DNA of 64,000 bases from the NCBI GenBank assembly GCA_037783415.1, contig JAZGTN010000028.1, forward strand, positions 3,119,001-3,183,000, given 5' to 3'. Every line of letters begins with the position of its first letter. Position 1 is the first letter of the stretch. The notes under the pieces were generated by a model. That model searched no databases. It saw only the letters and a list, made by a program, of their open reading frames with translations, and had not been told where the DNA came from. The DNA comes from Leptasterias polaris. Taxonomy: Eukaryota; Echinodermata; Asteroidea; Forcipulatida; Asteriidae. Both the position numbers and the translations under genes were made by a program. Below are positions 1 through 12,700 of this stretch, piece by piece.

Positions 1-64
1 TTGGGATACACCGAGTGACAATACTGGTCTTTGATAATTACCAAACATGTTCAGTGCCTTTAAG
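1..64. mobile_element. Right end of TTAA element, family A (cut by window edge)
   Basis: Closely matches the last 64 bases of the complete copy at 22467-22864, including the end TTCAGTGCCTTTAA. Confidence 0.7.
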
Positions 65-142
65 TTATTGCATGAAATATAAAAAAATTAATTATTTACT
101 GTTAAACATTATCTCACGTCAATCAGCCATGTACAAACAATC

Positions 143-527
143 TTAAAGGTGGGGTCATAAATTGGTAAATACTCCAAATATTTATGACTATATCAACTTA
201 CTAGGTGAGAAGCACTGCAGCTTTTGATAGTATAAACTATAATTTTTCATTTGAATCTGAGAAACAGTTCATGGATTAATCGTAAGCAGATTTCGAAGGG
301 AATGCTGCGGGCAGGGATACGGATGGTATCTGCCGTCACCTCACTAAACGTTGACGGATGCGACGTTCTTGTGAAAATACTGTGACAGTTTTTTGTTGTT
401 TTCTCAGCAAGTAGACACTGCATTCAGCTGAAACTTTCACAGTTGACTTTAATTGTATCGTTCTTTATCATTTTGCCTAAAAATAAGCATTACGCTAACA
501 AAAACCAATCTATGACCATACCTTTAA
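143..527. mobile_element. TTAA-flanked MITE, family B
   Basis: 385 bp bounded by TTAA on both sides. Terminal inverted repeats AAAGGTGGGGTCATA and TATGACCATACCTTT. The interior shares a block (TGCTGCGG, CGACGTTCTTGTG, TCAGC) with copies at 18920-19290, 47117-47520 and 54241-54641. No coding capacity. Confidence 0.75.
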
Positions 528-606
528 ATTAAAACGTGTAGATTTCAATTACTTGTGTATGAATGAAGGCGACTCAAGAAGGTACAAAGGCTATGTTTGA
601 ACTTAC

Positions 607-707
607 AAGCAGTGATCGTAGCGCAGGAGAGAAGAATGTATCTGGTTCATCGATACCTTGGAATACCGCCCTCTTTGCTACGCAGAAAGGCGCGCTGATA
701 AAATCCA
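607..707 (-). CDS. Anoctamin coding exon 5
   Basis: 101 nt with a consensus GTAAGT donor at 601-606. Encodes DFISAPFCVAKRAV, then FQGIDEPDTFFSPALRSLL, which fits the anoctamin DTFFxxxxRxxLV segment. It ends in phase 0, and no following exon is visible in 1-600, so the next one lies outside the window. Confidence 0.8.
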
Positions 708-3700
708 CTAAATTATCGAGAAGAAATAAATCATGAAGTGATTAGTAATATCAAGCTGATTAAAACTGGTGTAAGGTTAAAAACATATTTTTTTCCTGCT
801 GTGGTTGATTATCAACACCAAGTCAGGAATTAATCAAATAAATTTATTTGCAGATATCCATGGCTCAAAGTCTCACAATCGGGGGTGAGAATCTATGCAA
901 ACAAAAAGGTCTCTGACATTTGTATCTTGATCCTAGCATCGTAATGTCAGTGCGATAATGCCGTATCTTGATTTTGCAAAACGTTGTATCTTGGCACAAA
1001 AATGCTCCATGCAAAAACATTGCGTCTGTCCTGGCTTTTTTAACCAAGATATAATATTTTGACAATTTCAAACTTGGGCCTAACATAAGTGCCATTTCAT
1101 ATAGTTTTTGCCCTTAAATACACAACAAAATGATGGCATTTCTACCGTTTGGTAATCCTTGGAGTTATAGAGTTCAAGAAGCTTCAGTGAACAGTTTATT
1201 TTTATACTGGAGAAGCAGACATAAAATTAAAAAAACAGAATTCAGATAAGTCTGACATGTAACATCCCTGCACAATGCTAGTTTGCTATTCCTATCATAA
1301 AGAAGGAAAGAAAAAACAATAGCAGTGATGAAAAGTACTTTTTAAACCAAATCGTTCACTCTCTGGCAAGATAAAACAAAATGCACTCAAATCAGTTGCT
1401 GGATAAATTCCTACCTTCATCTTCTGTGACAAATAAGGAGTGGATTTTATGCATACATCCTTCCTGAGGGGTCTTGGGATTCGCAGCCTGAAGAAGTCAA
1501 AGATAATACAAAAATGAAAAACACAACAAACGTACGATAAACAACCATCTTATCTCATGCCCTGTTACTACTTCACTTCTTTATTAAGGTATTGTACAGG
1601 ATTGAAAGAGCTGATAAAATAGTCGCAGACAGTGTTAATGTATTGTGTGATCAACCATTTATATGAAATAACAAACCTGTGAAAATTCAGGCTTAATCCG
1701 GTTTTTGAGTCAGGAGAAAATAGTGAAAAACCATGCAGAGTTTTCAGCGTGTAAACACATTGTCCTTTACTTTGGTTGCAACAACCAAAATCAGCTATTG
1801 CATGTTTGTTTTTTAGGTTTTCAGATATTTTCCTCAAATATGACTTCATTCTAAAGGAAAATATTTCACAGAAAAATGTTTCTAGTATGAACTTCATAAT
1901 CAGTAGGCTTTCAGACTAAAATTAAATAATGATGTGTTTATCCTTACAGGGTGTGTACAACATAAGAGTAAAAATATTAATTTCACAGATTTGCACACAA
2001 CTTACATGGTATAAAGATGGTCATGGTGGAAAACCCCCTTTGAAATATATTTGCTTGAAATGCAATTGTTTTTAAGAAAGGAGTAAACAAATAAGTTTTG
2101 ATCTTGCAAATCCAAAACTCAATGTTTGAAACGTTTTTTCCCACTTTTTTCTTGTTACTCCAATGACCGATTGAGCTTAAACTTTCACAGGTTTGTTATT
2201 TCATGTATATGTTGGGTCACATCAAGTGTGGATGCTGGTCTTTGGCATCTACCAATGTGACACATGTGCTTTAAATGCTTTCTTGATGTTTATAACTCTT
2301 GAAGAATCACTGACAAAGTTTGAGACACTGGTTCAAAATCAAATCCCTCGTGTAATCGGTCCCCACTTCAATCATAAAAAACTCTAAGTCCAGATTCAGA
2401 ATCTTAGATTAGTTTTTCTCTTACTCCTTCCAGTGGCATCTCTAAGTTGACCGACTCAGCTTGGTGACACATCCTTGAGAATGGACAATGGATGAGGACA
2501 TACATCTTATCTACCATGTCCTTTTCTCGTATCTCAAGACCCTCCGTCTCCTTGGCTGCCTTTTGGAACCTCTTTCTTAACTCCGCCCTTCTCTGGCAAT
2601 CCTCAATATCGTCGGCATCTTCGTAGTCAGCCTCATCCTCCTAAGATAGGAACAAGACAGAGGAAAAGGAGATGCTTAATGTTAGTAAGTCCTACTGCAA
2701 TCATTAGTTTCCTTGGTGTGTATAACGTGTTGCTTTGGGGCTAAAAGGGACATTTGATAACTCAAATATAACCAGAAAGGTCTTCAAAAAGTAGAAATAC
2801 AAACATCCACTACAACAACCCCAGGCCTACAAATTACATAGAGGCCAAGGCCTCTGTTGCCCTTGGTCTTGGCGCCCCTTCAGAAGTTTCCCATAAACTT
2901 TGAGATTGTCCAATGGAAATGGCCTTGGCCTCTCAGGGATGAAATTCCAGGCCTGCAAACCCCTTTTTAATCTAATTAAGTCCATGCTTTGACAGTGGCT
3001 ATGACCAGAAAGGTGAAAAGTCCTATTCTCCAACATTTCGGCTGCAGCGAATGGCCATAGCTTTATTTGGATAATGCTTTATCTTTTAAAAACTATTAGT
3101 CCCATAAAATTTGTCCCAAACGAATGTCTTTTGAATCAGATTGGCTCAGTGGTTTCTTTCCCTGCCTTTCATCTCTCTGTGGGAATGTCAGTGACTTCGT
3201 ACCCAAGTCACTTTGTACCCAAGTCACTTCGTACCCAAGTCACTTCGTACCCAAGTCACTTCGTACCCAAGCCACTTCGTACCCAAGTCACTTCGTACCC
3301 AAGCCACTTCGTACCCAAGTCACGTCATACGCGTCTGAATTGGGTACGGTTGTTGAAACATTGAAACCAACCTTCGGTTTTTGGTTTGTTTTTTTTCAAA
3401 CCAAAGTTAGGGATTCGTTTTTTTTATTGGAAAACATTCCCTATTTTTTAGGAGAGTTTTTAAAACAGCAAACTTAGTAATTTACTGAGGAAATGCTTGT
3501 GTAAAATGTGCCCTCAATGCGTGCAATTCTCCGTCGGACCAGTCAAAAACGAAGCCCATGAGAAAATCGCGTCAAAGTGAAGAATATTTCAGCAATAATA
3601 ATAATAACTGGACACTTTTTTTACAAAGGTTAGTGAGGAACTTTTATTCTGATCTTCCTGCAAGTCGTTTTTAATTACTGTGAAAATATAATCGGTGTTG

Positions 3701-6700
3701 ATGTCCACATGAAAGAAATAATGAAGGCCGGCCACATCAGTCAGAGTCAGACAATTGAGGTACGAAGTGACTTGGGTACGAAATGACTTGGGTACGAAGT
3801 GACTTTGGTACGACAATTTGGGTACGAAGTGACTTGGGTACGAAGTGACCGACATCGCTCTGTGGATCCTGGTTTCGAACCCCACCTCAGACCCGAGCCT
3901 TGCATGTGGATTGGGTTTTCAGTCCCTACCTAATTGCGCAGGTTTTCCCTAATGGGGTTTTCTTCCCACATCTAAAACTGAACATTTCTTCTCGTTTCCT
4001 CTTCATCCTGTTATTGGGGCTAATTGTGCCAATTGTGTTGTGCTGTTGAATGCGTAAATAAAATAGTAAAAATAAACAAATAATGCTTTAGTTTTGTTTT
4101 TGTTTGTTTGTTTGGTGTGGGTTTTTTAGGGGGGGGGATAATATTCTCTTGATGCCTACCTTGGGATAAACCAAGACATAGTCAATCCTTTTGGGGATTA
4201 TCGTCTGTGTTGCTGCAGCTGATTTCCTGGGTGACTTCTTGCGTTTCTTCTTCCGCTTCTTGGACTTGAATTCATCCACACCATTTTGCTCAAGCGAGGG
4301 CAGTTTATTAAGTTTCAGGGGTTTGCCGCCGTACGTTTCATCGTAATCAGGGTAAGGCTCATTGTTCATTGTTGGTTGTCTGAAAAGATAACAAGGCTTA
4401 AGAAGTTAAATATTTGTGGTAGGCATAATGAGAAAATACTAAATAATAAAAGTAATACCCGAGCCTTGTGATACATACAATTAAGGTACTCAAGGTGCTT
4501 GAACAAAGACAAACATTTTTAAAACAGGTTTTTGAAAATTTTGAAATACAGTATGAGCACCTTAAAGGGGTTTATAACTTAAGGTGTTGCAGCGCACTCA
4601 GCAGCCACTGGCAGAAACACCAGGGCCAGTGTTGTAGGTCTCGAGACCTGGTCTCGGTCTCGAGACCGTCTCGAGACCTTTTTTTGGTGTCTCGGTCTCG
4701 GTCTCGGTCTCGGACTGCAAAAGTCTCGGTCTCGGAAGGGCTGGTCTCGGTCTCGGAAGAACTGGTCTCGGTCTCGGTCTCGGTCTCGGCTGCTAATGTC
4801 TCGGTCTCGACCCTCGAGACCCCTCGAGACCACAGCAAATAATGCTTTTCATACACATGAATTAAGTCGTCTTGGCCTAGAGCCATGTTGCTTTGTTGAT
4901 AAATACCGCCGTCCAAGTTTTTCACACGCGCACGCTGACATTGCAATGCGCTGCTTTAAGTCTTCATTCAAAACACGCACCACCAGTGTTCTCCACACAT
5001 GGGTTTTGCCGCCCTTACAAAGTTTAAGGCCGCCCTGCCAAAGAATTGGCCGCGCTGCCAACAAAATGACAAACAAACTATTTTTAGCCTGCAATTAATA
5101 CGATCAAACGAGTAGCCGATGAGCCATGCCCGACTTCCAAACCGCAGCATGCATTGAAATTGCGATCGTTAATTTTAGTTTACCAACATTATCGGCCCGG
5201 GACCCACAACGTGAGTCCATGCATACAGCGCATAGACAACAGCAGAGTCCAAAGTCCAAGCTAACCAACATTCCGCACCACGCTGTGATTGGCTGTTGAT
5301 GGCCGTTGATAATTACCATATTCATAAGAGAGCTTGGCTAGACTCCAACGCAGTACACATTCACGAGCCGAGTAAAGAATTGCCACACAGTGTGCCGCAC
5401 GCCTGCATATTGGTACAGTATACAGCCTTGGATTAAAGGATATTCAAACATTGACAACTTTTGCCGATAGAGGGCGATGCGGGGCAAAGTTCATTGAATT
5501 TGTTCTCAATGTGCGTTGTCGACCGGTCGTTGAATCTCGATGATTTTATTGCCAACGAAGTTCTAAACAATCGATCTTCAAATCATGGAAATGGTTGTTG
5601 ATGGAAAAAGTATTATTTAGGGCATAAACTAGGGGATAAGATCGTCCAAAAATGCAATTTGTCCAAAAATGATGCCTTGAAATACAAATTGTGAAGTTTG
5701 GTGGAAACTTAAATGGGATAGTGTGTTTTCTAAATGTTTATTAGCTTGCATACTCATTATTTTTATTTTTTGCCGATATCACCTTAAAATATGCTTTACA
5801 CAATTGTATGTATTTTGCATGGGGTAGGTCTCGGTCTCGGTCTCGGATACTTTGGTCTCGGTCTCGGTCTCGGTCTCGGACTGCAAAAGTCTCGGTCTCG
5901 GAAGGGCTGGTCTCGGTCTCGGTAGGGCTGGTCTCGGTCTCCCCCTCGGTCTCGGATGTCAAGGTCTCGGTCTTGGTCTCGGTCTCGGACTTCCAGGTCT
6001 CGACTACAACACTGACCAGGGCAAATCCCATCCCTTGGCCAGTGTTACTGGGTTCTTTTACAAGCATTTAAACGATGCATGGGACCTATGTCCCATCCAA
6101 AGGATGAAGCATAAGTGTCAGAAACACCAGAGGCAAGGCTCGAGTTCAATGCACTTAAACGCTCAGCCATGACATGCCGAACGTTGTGTATGTTGGGTGC
6201 ACTCTGTTGATTTGCGCGTTAGCCTGATTGTGCTGCACTTTTGCCTGATCTATCAAGTATCATTCACGCAGCCACAAGCAATCATTGGGCAATTGCACAG
6301 CCATCCGGCGATCATGAAAGGAAATGTTTGCATCATCGAAACTCAACAGATTGAGCAATGCAAGGCTTGCACCATCAAGTGATCGTGCGGCATTGGGTTC
6401 ACTCGAGCCGTAGATTAGTAATACCTAAGTCACAATTAAAGCGAAGCATGTTTTTAGAATATTCAATCTTTAATTTAGATTAAATCATAACAAATACAGT
6501 CTTCTCCTATTCTTAAGTTAAAGGGTCTGTATACGTTTGGTAATGACTCTGAAAATTAATGGCAATAAAAACTTACTTGGTAAGAGGTACAGCAGCTTAC
6601 GATAGTATAATGCATTTTGAGAAACTTTTCACTTCGAAGTACTGTTGTTATGGAAAAATATATATCACTTTTTATCCCCCAAAATTTGAATCTGAGAAGC

Positions 6701-9700
6701 GTTACGGCTGTAACGCTTCTCAGATTGTGTATTCCTATGGGGAATATTCTTCCTGCGTAGAAATATTCGCTCTGGTTTTTCGGTGATATCTCAAAAACGC
6801 AACCACCTTTTGAAATGAAATTTTCACAGATTAGTTTTATTGTATATATACCTACATTTATATAGGATTAAGACAATCAGTAGGCTCCAATTACCAAACG
6901 TATACAGCACCTTTTAGTTAATCTTATTCTAATCTTAACTTATTTAATTTAAGAACTTGATGATCCCAAATTAATATTAAACAGTAAGTTAGTAACATAT
7001 AATTATAAATTTTTCTGGCAATATTTATATTATTACTGCCAGAAAAGGTTACAATAAACTTCAATAATATAACAAAAAATAATTAAAATCACTCCTCGTC
7101 AACTTGCTCCTCGTCCTACTCCAGTCCTGGTAATGATTAGATTAGTTAGAAAATGCATTGATGAGCCCTCTTTGCATTGAATTGCGTTCATTCATAAAAT
7201 TACAATGTTATCCGTCTATTTCCGACAGGCAACGATCAGTCACACAGATTTGTCGTATTAATTTTAAAAAACAAATTAATAATTCATTCATTCATTCATT
7301 CAGTAACATTTATTTAAATGCTGTCATTCATTTAACGCACAATTCTGTAGAAATTTAACACCAGCATGCCCAGTAATACATTAGCATGAGATATGATATT
7401 ATTATATTTCGTACATAATGATTCAATGTAATCAGCAAATTAATGACAACTTGAACAAGGTGACTGTTACTGTCTGTAGTATAAGGTTATAATAGCGAAA
7501 CGCTTTTAAATTTGTTCCCTAACCTATCCCTAACCTATGATGACTATGTTGTTACTTTGTCAGTATGTAAGTATGTAAGTAGGCCTATGTCAGTATGAGT
7601 ATGTAGACTCGTTTTTTAGATAAACACACCAAGACAAATGAAATACTACAACGAAAAACAAAACAGTATCACTAAGGCTTAAATTTATGTGTAATTTAAC
7701 TATACCTTTTTATGGACACTTCGTAATGTTAGCTGGTTGTTATCACCGAAAAACGAAAACATTTAATTTGCTGCCACCATCAAAAATCAATACATGTACA
7801 GCTAGCAGATGTGTGATGAACGAACGCGCAGTATAAATTGGCCATCAAGCAATGGCATGTCATAACTCTGTTGCTAGGACACGCCGCTTTGGCGATATAA
7901 TTGACAATGATTGATTATAGCTTAACGGCTGATGCGTTGATCTAAATACATCTATCCATGTAAAATATACGCACATACAAAATTATTAAGCCTGATAAAC
8001 TCTAAAAATACACAAATTTACAAAAATACTTAGGCAATAGTTAATACAGTGAATATAAAGCAATGAATACCAACACCGAGGTGTCGGCTCGTTGGTCTAG
8101 AGGTATGATTCTCGCTTCGGGTGCGAGAGGTCCCGGGTTCAATTCCCGGACGGGCCCCGCTTAAATTTTGGAGGAGTCTTTTGTTTTCAATCGGTTTTTC
8201 ATATAAAATATGACAACTACTTCAAGATAAAACCCCTCCTGTAATTGTGAATCATTTTTGTTAATATCATCACGTTCAAATTAATGAATTATTTTTCCTT
8301 AAAAATACAGCATACCAGTCCCATATGATGCTCTATCTACCAAATCAAAGACTGTAGGCCCTATGCATCATGCAGCAGCTTTTTGCACCTGTCTCCTCTC
8401 CTGGGCTTCAAGAACAGTGCCCTCTATTGGCCTACTTTGGATTAATACGCGTATTACGGTAACTCCACTGTCGAGGATTGGGCATACGGAGAAAAAGTAC
8501 GCGGTTACCTGAGAAAATCCATCAATTTGTAATTTTAATTTGAAAAATAACGATCTTCGATTCTCAAATAATTACTCATAGTCATATCAAACAAAGACCA
8601 ATCATGACACGAACCGCCGTGGGAATGACTTTGACTGAAGTCGCGTGACATGGTGAGAGTTCGCTCGGCCCCCGCCACCGGTCGGTCCCTTGAGGCGCTG
8701 ACGGGGAACGAGCGAAGTTGTGGAGCTCTCCAAGAGTCCCCAGTCTACGTGGAGTGCCAGTATGAGGCAATATTTGACACAATGACCCTGAACTTTGCCA
8801 GTTTTTAACACAAATGCTGTACATTTTGAAAGAATTATTTAATGACATCCACATGACGAAATATCACGGCCTGTATGTGGTGCAGTTGAACTACCAGACC
8901 TTTCTTGCCTCAATATTGGTTACAAGTCATTAGGCCTATATGGTTTCAAAGTAAACTTCGATCTCAATTAAATTTATGGTGTGGCTTTTGATTTATTTTA
9001 TCTATTTAAAACTATATTTAACGAGGGTGACCCATCCAGCACAGCTGATATGGTTGTGCTAACGGAACTCAATCTTTATTCAAAACAATTGGAGATTTGA
9101 GATACAAAATGGATGAAATAGACTTAAAATATCGGATTTATTTGAACAAAACTAGTTGCTTTATCTTGTTATAATGTGAAGAATTCACAAGCACCAACTA
9201 ATTAAGTCTGGATTTTTGAGAACAAGAAGCAATTGGTATAATAAAAAGGGTCCGCCTGAGGGTGTTGATTAAGTAAAACATATTTTAAACTGTATTCCTT
9301 GGTAACTCCACAAAATGTATGCCTCCATTTTTCACTTAGCCCATCAAGACGGCTCCGTGAATTAACCAAGACATTTAATAGAAATCCAGACTCGAGCGAC
9401 AGATTGGTGTGGTTTTAGGTCTGTAGGCCTATAGCTACAACAGAAAGACCAAAACTAGATCAGATATCTTCAACCAACTGCAGCCATCGTAATGAATGGC
9501 TCAGATACGTGGAAGAGAAACTGGAAGAGAAACTGTAGGACAGGTGTGCAATTTGAAAAAGTACACTGGAGTCAACATTATGGCAATGAACCAAAACTAT
9601 CCACTAAAATACAACAGCGTCTTCTGAGACTAGCAGGGCACTCATACAGAAACAAGAACATGTCTGTCAGCTTATCACCTGGTCACCAAAACATGGAAGG

Positions 9701-12700
9701 AGAAATTGGGGAAGACAATAGCTCAATACAGAATGCAGTTGCCAGGAACTTGACTTTTGGGGTGCTTCCAACTGATCTTCCTACCTTAAGTTAATGAGAG
9801 ACAGACAGGAATGGGCAAATCTCAACATGATTCAGACCACGGTCGACGAGAGAGAGAGGTGGGGGGGGGGATGCTACAATTTCTAGTGTATGCGGGTGGG
9901 TATTACTAGGTGGGGTGGGGGAAGGGGGAGGCGACTGCACCTATCTGCGTCCACCCATGGTCCACCAAAGTTCCACCTCGCGACCATTGTGACATTACAA
10001 GTGATCCCAGATATTCTTGGTAGGCCTACCAGTAAACATTCCCAATCTATATAAATTAATAACCCGGTTCAAGCTTTGTTCACTGGTAAACAACCCAACA
10101 GCTGGACCCGAAATATGGCTGAATGTGTAGGTCTGGCACCGAGAGAGAGAGAACATGGGGTTTGGGAATGGGTAAAGACCACCAAGGAACACGGGGCCTT
10201 GTTGACCAATGCCATTTTTTGACTTATTACCTCAAAGCACGGAGCTATAAAACGCTCAAAGTATCTCTCACTGAGAATCACTTGTCTCCCTTTAGATGAA
10301 TTATTATCAAGGATTAACGCTCAAGATAATAAAACAAAAACCATCCCAACCACTTGCTTGTTTTTGGGGGGAGATGTGGTGGAGATGTGGGATCCGGCGG
10401 CTCGTGCGTGCGGTACCCACCGCGGGGCTTAGTGCCAAAGACCTCGAGGCCTTGAGCCTCGGCGACCGGCCCAGGCGAGCTTCAGACTTGGTGGAAAGGT
10501 CGGTCGCGTTGTATCGTTAATCACTCTCGTCAAAAAACCTCACATTCTTATTTGGCAGTTTCTGTGATGCTGCAAGTGGAGCTTGGTCAAACAAAAGACA
10601 CAAATTAGAAAAATCCACGCTCGGGAAGTGTTTTGATGCTAATGCTAGGTTTACATGCCGTTGCGAGCTTGTATTTGCCTCGTAAAAACAGCGTTTGTTT
10701 TCAAAACAATAAAAAGTGTTAACAGCGGTAAGCGTACAAAAGTCTGCATGCGAAAATGAGAGAAATATCTCCTATCATTACCAAAAAGGGGTTTTAAAAT
10801 AATTTAGAACAAGTCTGTTTTGGTTTTTCTTTTCATTTAAAAAAAAAAAATGTTGGTATGCACGGGTTCGACTTCTTGCAAGCGCCGAAACAAGCTTTAG
10901 TTTAAGGGTCACATGGGTGCCGATATGAGCACTTCTGGCCAGTTAAAACTAAAGTTTCCAATTGGCATTTTTCTTAAACAAGCCTCTTCTAGCACATTTG
11001 TTAAGCTATTTGCTGTTTTTAACAAGATAATCTGATTCCTTCAAAACCTAAGCCGCTGCTGCTGGGCTTATGTTACTGCTGTTGCTGTTTGTATTGCTGT
11101 TGTTGTTGCTACTGCTGTCGTCAATGTTGCGATGATGGCAGTGGTGGTGGTGGTGGTGTAGTGTAATGGTGGTGGCATGGTGGTGGTTTTTCAAAACAAG
11201 TAGGCCCCATATGCGACAATCTAAACGGAGATATAATATTAATCCTTTTACACCACATGGGGCTAACAATTTGAACAAAATTAACAAATATTCATTTAAA
11301 GATGTAGTCAAAGAACCCTAATTAAATATCAAAATTTTGAGGTAATGTGGCTTAAAAAAATGAAAATGTTAGTTGATAACACAGACAAGCACCAGAAAAC
11401 CTAAAATAGAATGCCCTTTACGTAGACATGTTTCTTATATTTTATCATCTTATCAAAAATGCTGAACGTTCGCTCAGACTTGTCGTCATTGCTCGGGGAT
11501 TTATTTAGCACACACATCGGTTAAATTACTTAAAAGTGTCAAAGTTTTAGCAAAATAATTCTGAAAAGCTGTCCGGAATCTTAAGGTTTGCATCTGTTTT
11601 ATTTTGCATGGGTCAGCGTGTGATCAAACCTGACACATAAAAACCTCGTTGAGGGGAACTTGTAGATCTGCCTATGAGACCAGACTAACCACACTTTTAC
11701 CGTGGATAGCATATTATGCGAAGCTTGGATATTCCAAACCATGGAGGGTCTGTATACGTTTGATAATCACTCTTTAACTTTGACACTAAAAACGTATTGG
11801 TCAGAAGCCTACAGCAGCTTACGATAGTATAAAGCATTTTGAGAAACATTTCACTTCGAAGTAATGCGGTTAAGTAAAAAGATTTGAATCTGAGAAACTT
11901 TTCTGTCAGAAACACTTCTCAGATTGTGTATTCCTAAAGGGAATATTGTTACTCGTAGACATTATTCACCACGGTTTTTCGGTGATATCTCAAAAACGCG
12001 ACCACCTTTTGAAATTAAATTTTCCCAGGTTAGTTTTATTGTAGGCCTATATAAGGATTGAAACAATCGAACGGTTCCAAAAACCAAAGGATACTTTGCC
12101 TTTAAAGCACAATGACTGCCTTTAAAACACAATGACAACATTGGTAAATGTCAAAAACCAGTTTTCACACTTTATGTGATCCAACAAATACGTCAACTGT
12201 CAAAAACCCAATTATAGGTTTTCACTGTTTTCAAACATAAGGTTTTGGACTCGCGAGATCAAAACTAATTGTTTTACTAATTTCTCACAAAACTGTACAT
12301 TCAAAGCAAAAATATACCAAGGGATGTTTTCCACCATGACCACCATAGCACCATGTAAGTTATGTACAAATCTATGAACATTAATATTTTCAGTCTTACC
12401 AATGTTGTACACACCCTCTTGAGGTAGTTCAGTATAAATGACATTGACACGAAGCCTATAGGCCTAACGGGATTATGGAGATTTGCTTTATAACTGGGCG
12501 TAATTTACTTTCAGAAAACAGCATTGAACTTTGCTTGACATATTTTTAAGAGCTTTATTTAGCAAAGAAAAACTGGCTGGAGCGGGACTTGAACCTGCGA
12601 CCTCCGGCACGATAACCCGGAGGTCTCAGGTTTAAGTCCCACTCTTGTCAATTTGCCTTTGTTCAACCCCAATTATTTGTTTATTTATTACCCAGTCAGT

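Larger units (their letters stand above)
4627..6014. mobile_element. hAT-like non-autonomous element with 8-bp target duplication
   Basis: Termini CAGTGTTGTAG and CTACAACACTG are perfect inverted repeats, flanked by ACCAGGGC at 4619-4626 and again at 6015-6022. An 8-bp duplication and CAGTG-type ends are typical of the hAT superfamily. Removing the 1388-bp element and one ACCAGGGC restores a dispersed repeat that is uninterrupted at 28478-28534. No transposase frame is present. The interior 4832-5826 looks unique. Confidence 0.8.

Noticed and set aside
3074..3477. Open frames with repeated SYPSHFVPK
   Set aside because: By-products of the 16-bp minisatellite.
4468..4842. Overlapping open frames rich in SVS, RDRD or TETE
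   Set aside because: They translate the GGTCTC array, which lacks stops in several frames on both strands.
7518..7545. CCCTAACC repeats as telomere-like sequence
   Set aside because: Only two imperfect units here and near 23880; no array.
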